Assembly (NCBI GenBank): GCA_017551705.1
Contig: JAFZLA010000086.1
Span: 1-52,023, forward strand
Reading direction: 5' to 3'
Length of the DNA: 52,023 bases
Source of the DNA: Treponema sp.
Lineage (GTDB): Bacteria > Spirochaetota > Spirochaetia > Treponematales > Treponemataceae
In this document: piece after piece, positions 48,752-52,023 of the stretch
Position numbering within the stretch: position 1 is the stretch's first letter
Layout: each line of letters opens with the position of its first letter
The notes under the pieces: generated by a model
What the model saw: the letters and a program-made list of their open reading frames with translations, nothing else
Told to the model about the DNA's origin: nothing
Database searches by the model: none
Position numbers and translations under genes: made by a program

Positions 48752-49791
48752 AAAAGTACACCGCAGCCGTCGTAGGAACGGGCCGCATAGGCTGGACTTT
48801 GGGCTTTGACAAAAAGCGCGAGCAGCCGGCAAGCCATGTGGCTGCCCTCAAAAAAAATCGCAGGATAAAATTAATCGCGGGCGTTGACAATAATCCAAAG
48901 ACGCTCGCTTTGTTCCATAGCAAAAATCCATTGGTCCGCGCTTGTTCTTCGGTGGACGAGCTTTACCAAAATTGCTCTCCCGACATCGTTGTCGTCGCGG
49001 TAAACGAAGACGCGCACTTGGGCGTTACGCTTGACGTTTTGAGCCGCTCGCCCAAGCTTGTTATTTTGGAAAAGCCCGTCGCCCTAAACCTTAAGCAAGC
49101 GGCCAAGATAAAGGCGGCCGCAAAAAAATACGACGTTCCGATTTTGGTAAACCACGAGCGCCGCTTTGCCCTTGACTACAATGCCGCAAGCCGATATCTT
49201 GCGCAAATCGGCGGCGTCCAAATGATTAGCGCCAAGCTTTTTTCGGGAATGAAGCTCTACGATCCTGACGCCGAAGAAAGCGGCGCCTACAGCTTGCTCC
49301 ACGACGGAACGCACTTGGTTGACATAGTTTTGTTCTTGCTTGAAAACCTAAGCGGCGCGCAGGGCGGCTCGGAGCGCGCCTTGCTAAAGAATCCTGTCGT
49401 CACCGGAGTTTTTCGCGACCCAAAAAACAAAAGCGTTGTCCGCGAGCTTTGCGCGCATTATTCGACAAAGGTTTGTCCCCAAGTCTCTTTGTTCATGTCG
49501 GGCCGCAGCCGCTTTTTTGGATTTGAGCTTGACATTTTGGGAACGGAGGGCCGCGTCTGCATAGGAAACGGCTACGCAAAATTTTACAAGCGCTTTGAGT
49601 CAAACCTTTACACGGGCTTTTATTCTTTGAGCCGCGACAAGAAAATCGTTCTTCCAAAAAAGACCGGCTACTTTGCCAACATGGTCCAAAACGCCGTCGA
49701 CTTTTTGGACGGCCGCCGCCCGTTGATGTCGACGCTTCAGACAGGCATCAACGCGCTCGCTGTTTTGGAAGATATTAAAAATTGCTTGTAA
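48748..49791 (+). CDS. Gfo/Idh/MocA-family oxidoreductase
   Basis: The protein (347 aa) starts at TTG (48748-48750) with GGAGAGG 5 bases upstream; the codon overlaps the preceding TGA. The N-terminal Rossmann domain has GTGRIG (10-15), an AVNEDAH segment and the family EKP motif (108-110). The C-terminal alpha/beta domain carries LLHDGTHLVDIVLFLL, where the catalytic His of the family is expected. Such enzymes use NAD(P) on sugars, inositols or related compounds; the substrate is not identifiable. Coupling to a c-di-GMP phosphodiesterase gene is unusual and may mean regulation by shared expression only. A strong bidirectional terminator follows directly. Confidence 0.87.
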   Translation: MKKYTAAVVGTGRIGWTLGFDKKREQPASHVAALKKNRRIKLIAGVDNNPKTLALFHSKNPLVRACSSVDELYQNCSPDIVVVAVNEDAHLGVTLDVLSRSPKLVILEKPVALNLKQAAKIKAAAKKYDVPILVNHERRFALDYNAASRYLAQIGGVQMISAKLFSGMKLYDPDAEESGAYSLLHDGTHLVDIVLFLLENLSGAQGGSERALLKNPVVTGVFRDPKNKSVVRELCAHYSTKVCPQVSLFMSGRSRFFGFELDILGTEGRVCIGNGYAKFYKRFESNLYTGFYSLSRDKKIVLPKKTGYFANMVQNAVDFLDGRRPLMSTLQTGINALAVLEDIKNCL

Positions 49792-49793
49792 AA

Positions 49794-49822
49794 AAAAATC
49801 CCGCGCTTGGCGCGGGATTTTT
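49794..49822. terminator. Bidirectional intrinsic terminator
   Basis: A 13-bp perfect stem (AAAAATCCCGCGC / GCGCGGGATTTTT) around a TTG loop, with A-run and T-run flanks on the two sides, placed between the convergent oxidoreductase and pyrKD genes. It is the only clear intrinsic terminator in the window. Confidence 0.92.
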
Positions 49823-49828
49823 GCCTTT

Positions 49829-51601
49829 TTACTTTTGCGCGATTCCGCAAAAATCTTTTATCGTTTTGTATCCCTTTCTTTTCATAAAGGCTTCAAGGCC
49901 TTCGACGATTTCTTTCATAGCAAGCGGATTTGCGAACGTGGCCGTTCCAACTTGAACGGCGGCCGCTCCCGCCATGATGAATTCAACCGCGTCGCGCCAA
50001 GTGGCGATTCCGCCGATTCCGATTACAGGAATCCGTTCCTTCTCCGGCAGCTTGTTCATCGCCTCGACGACTTCCCAAACAAGCCTCAAAGCGATTGGCC
50101 GCACCGCCGGTCCTCCAAAGCCAGCCTTTATTTTGTCGAACACCGGAACTCCGCGCTCGATGTCTATCGCCACTCCCTGGAACGAGTTGCACAAACTGAT
50201 GGCGTCGGCGCCGGCTTTTTTGCAAGCCATCGCAACTCCTACAATGTCAGACGCTTGGGGCGTAAGCTTTACGATTAGAGGCTTGGTGACGATTTGCCTA
50301 ATCTTTTTTGTTATGTCGCCCGCGCTCTGGCAAGCCATTCCCAATGCGGCGCCTCCTGTCGAAACATTGGGGCAGGAGATGTTGAGCTCGATCGCGTCGA
50401 CGTCGCTCTTTTCCAAAAGGCGGGCGCCCTCGCAATAACTTTCGGCGGTCGAACCGGAGAGGTTGGCGATTACCGCGGCGCCGAGCTTTTTCATTTGAGG
50501 AAGCTCTTCCTTTATAAAATGAGGAATGCCGGGATTTTGCAAGCCGATTGAATTCATCAAGCCGCTGGGCGTTTCCCAAACGCGGATGCCGGTGTTTCCT
50601 TGCCGCGGCTCAAGCGTAAGGCCCTTTGAAGAAATTCCTCCAAGGCTTGCGATGTCGAACACAGATTGGTATTCGGTTCCAAAGCCAAAGGTGCCCGAGC
50701 TTGCGATGACTGGGTTTGACATTTTTAGGCCGCCGATGTTGACGCTAAGGTCAACTTGTTTGGCCCGCTCGCGCCGTTCAAGCCGCGCCGGCTCTTCAAA
50801 AATAATCTTTTGTCCCGCAAAGACAGGTCCGTCCTTGCAGCATCTTTTGTAGCCGTCAAGGGTTTGTATCGTGCAGCCCAAGCACACGCCCATTCCGCAG
50901 GCCATTCTTTGTTCTAGCGAAAGGTAGCACTGAATGTTGGCCTCGCGGCAAATGCCCTGAATGTAGCGCAGCATCGGAGTGGGGCCGCAAGCGTAAATTG
51001 CGTTGTAGCGCTTTGCCTTTATGTAGTCAGTTGTAAGGACCGCGCTCACCATTCCGTGAACGCCTTCGCTTCCGTCGTCTGTGGTTATTGTAAGAGTTTT
51101 TGCTCGGACGTTTTGCAAGCCGTAGGAGCCGCTTTTAAAGCTGGCGTAAAAATCGTAAGTGCCTTCCAAAAGGCTTGACGCAAAGCCCGCCATCGGAGCG
51201 ATTCCCACTCCGCCTCCGACCAAACAAATGTTGGCGTTGGGATCCGGCCGCGGAAAAGTGTTTCCGCAAGGGCCAAGAAGCTCGACTTGGTCGTCCTTTT
51301 TGAGCGAGCAAAGCTCTTTTGTTCCCTGGCCTTTTAGCAAAATCAAAAATTCAATTTTTGCCGATCCCTTGTCTGGAATTATTTCTACATTAAATACGCT
51401 TATCGGCCTCGCCAAAAGCAGCTGGGACTTCTTGGCCCGCAGCATAAAAAACTGGCCCGCCGCCGGAACGGATTTTTTGTCCGCGGCCAATGTCAAGGTG
51501 TAGACGCTTCCTACAGGATACGCTCCTTTTGTGGGAACGCAGTCCAACACTGCGGCCGTTTGGAAAATCGCGGGCTGTTCGTCCTGGCAAAAGTCTTTCA
51601 T
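49829..51601 (-). CDS. pyrKD: Fused dihydroorotate dehydrogenase: PyrK electron-transfer subunit + PyrD class 1B
   Basis: The protein has 590 residues. Residues ~10-270 are PyrK: a ferredoxin-reductase-like fold with FAD motif RPIS (65-68), NAD-binding GGGVGIAP, and a [2Fe-2S] cluster at C235-x4-C240-x2-C243-x~11-C254. Residues ~285-590 are PyrD class 1B, with SSGTFGFGTEY, the active-site Cys410 in ELNISCPNV, and the FMN-phosphate region IGIGGIATW. Normally these are two subunits of the NAD-dependent dihydroorotate dehydrogenase in pyrimidine synthesis; here they are joined by a short charged linker (ARLERRERAKQ). AGGAG precedes the ATG. pyrF ends 44 bases upstream on the same strand. It ends 6 bases from a bidirectional terminator. 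Confidence 0.93.
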   Translation of the reverse strand: MKDFCQDEQPAIFQTAAVLDCVPTKGAYPVGSVYTLTLAADKKSVPAAGQFFMLRAKKSQLLLARPISVFNVEIIPDKGSAKIEFLILLKGQGTKELCSLKKDDQVELLGPCGNTFPRPDPNANICLVGGGVGIAPMAGFASSLLEGTYDFYASFKSGSYGLQNVRAKTLTITTDDGSEGVHGMVSAVLTTDYIKAKRYNAIYACGPTPMLRYIQGICREANIQCYLSLEQRMACGMGVCLGCTIQTLDGYKRCCKDGPVFAGQKIIFEEPARLERRERAKQVDLSVNIGGLKMSNPVIASSGTFGFGTEYQSVFDIASLGGISSKGLTLEPRQGNTGIRVWETPSGLMNSIGLQNPGIPHFIKEELPQMKKLGAAVIANLSGSTAESYCEGARLLEKSDVDAIELNISCPNVSTGGAALGMACQSAGDITKKIRQIVTKPLIVKLTPQASDIVGVAMACKKAGADAISLCNSFQGVAIDIERGVPVFDKIKAGFGGPAVRPIALRLVWEVVEAMNKLPEKERIPVIGIGGIATWRDAVEFIMAGAAAVQVGTATFANPLAMKEIVEGLEAFMKRKGYKTIKDFCGIAQK

Positions 51602-51645
51602 TTTAATCTCCTATCAGTACGGCTGTTTTTGCGAGCCGGGGCGCT

Positions 51646-52023
51646 CTAAAACTTTTGCGACTGCGCGAATTTTTGCAACTCATCTTTTGCCGCAAGGCAG
51701 GCGCGCAAGGCGCTGTCGGCGATGTCGTCAAGCGAGAGCGAGCCGGCCCCCAATTTGTCTTGCAAAGCAGCGTCTTTTTTGTAGGCGCAAAGAATGCCGC
51801 GGCTTGAGTTGACCGCTCCGCCCGCATTTTGCAAAAGGGTTCCGCAAATGTCGGCAGCTCCGCCTTGGGCGCCGTAGCCCGGAATCAAAAAGAAAATTTC
51901 TGGATAAGCCTTTCTTAGCGCAAGGGCGTCCTCTTGGTGGGTGCAGCCCACGACCGCTCCCACAGGCGAGCAAGTTTGTCCCGCGAATGTTGCGGCCATT
52001 AGGTCTTTTATTCTATTTAGTTC
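51646..52023 (-). CDS. pyrF: Orotidine 5'-phosphate decarboxylase, type 2 (5' part beyond window edge)
   Basis: The C-terminal 125 residues are visible and the frame is open to the right edge; an internal Met at 51999 is not the start. The segment has AVVGCTHQEDALALRKAYPE, then the family-diagnostic FLIPGYGAQGG and NSSRGILCAY, matching the long PyrF subfamily (~280-310 aa) found in mycobacteria and some other bacteria. The enzyme decarboxylates OMP to UMP. It heads the pyrF-pyrKD pair, which combines pyrimidine steps 4 and 6. Confidence 0.9.
   Translation of the reverse strand, partial: ELNRIKDLMAATFAGQTCSPVGAVVGCTHQEDALALRKAYPEIFFLIPGYGAQGGAADICGTLLQNAGGAVNSSRGILCAYKKDAALQDKLGAGSLSLDDIADSALRACLAAKDELQKFAQSQKF

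Noticed and set aside
1..52023. CRISPR arrays, tRNA or rRNA genes, IS elements, prophage or integrase genes
   Set aside because: No regularly spaced repeats, no cloverleaf-like segment in the short intergenic gaps, and no transposase or integrase motif in any frame examined by eye.

Overview
The window looks like chromosomal DNA of a treponeme-like spirochaete with a moderate G+C content. The evidence is a solitary groES, a compact AlaRS without the C-terminal C-Ala domain, the gene order alaS - PpiC-type protein - nusB - TPR lipoprotein next to groES (which I recall from Treponema pallidum but could not check), a CarD/CdnL regulator, AddAB-type recombination genes, and many cyclic-nucleotide and cyclic-di-GMP signalling proteins. 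No IS element, prophage, CRISPR array, rRNA or tRNA gene was recognised. Coding density is extreme: no gene-free stretch exceeds 300 bases, and several convergent pairs abut or overlap.

Layout. 1-4014 (minus strand): an operon-like run of two tandem pairs, each a two-TM/RCK potassium-channel-type protein followed by a small cyclic-nucleotide-binding (CNB) protein, then a CarD regulator that runs off the left edge. One channel has a canonical TVGYGD filter; in its paralogue the filter is replaced. 4132-9823: groES (plus), then the minus-strand alaS-ppiC-nusB-TPR lipoprotein cluster. 9832-16924: two membrane-anchored proteins of unknown role, ftsH (minus), and clpP with a GNAT and a DbpA-type RNA-binding protein. 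16940-24587: a metallo-beta-lactamase-fold hydrolase, an HD-GYP phosphodiesterase, an SDR dehydrogenase and two tandem 7TM-GGDEF-EAL proteins. 24683-35899: metabolic and translation genes (type III glutamine synthetase, purD, a DUF554 protein, gpmI, mnmG, adenosine deaminase, oligoendopeptidase F). 35951-39854: two tandem 7TMR-DISM sensors ending in degenerate class III cyclase domains. 39867-46353: addB-addA. 46442-52023: a third degenerate-GGDEF/EAL protein, a Gfo/Idh/MocA oxidoreductase, then minus-strand pyrF-pyrKD, with pyrK and pyrD fused and pyrF cut by the right edge.

How the genes work together. Three themes recur. (1) Signalling receptors whose synthetic domains look dead: three GGDEF domains and two cyclase domains lack catalytic residues, whereas the HD-GYP domain and two of the three EAL domains look intact. 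(2) A possible split cyclic-nucleotide-gated potassium channel, with the CNB module encoded as a separate polypeptide beside each channel. (3) A strikingly uniform promoter layout: about 14 first genes carry a sigma70-type -35/16-17 bp/-10 whose -10 lies only 6-10 bases before the start codon, which predicts leaderless or nearly leaderless mRNAs. A smaller set (groES, clpP, the SDR gene, gpmI) has a conventional leader with a Shine-Dalgarno site. All functional statements come from motifs read by eye; no database search was possible.
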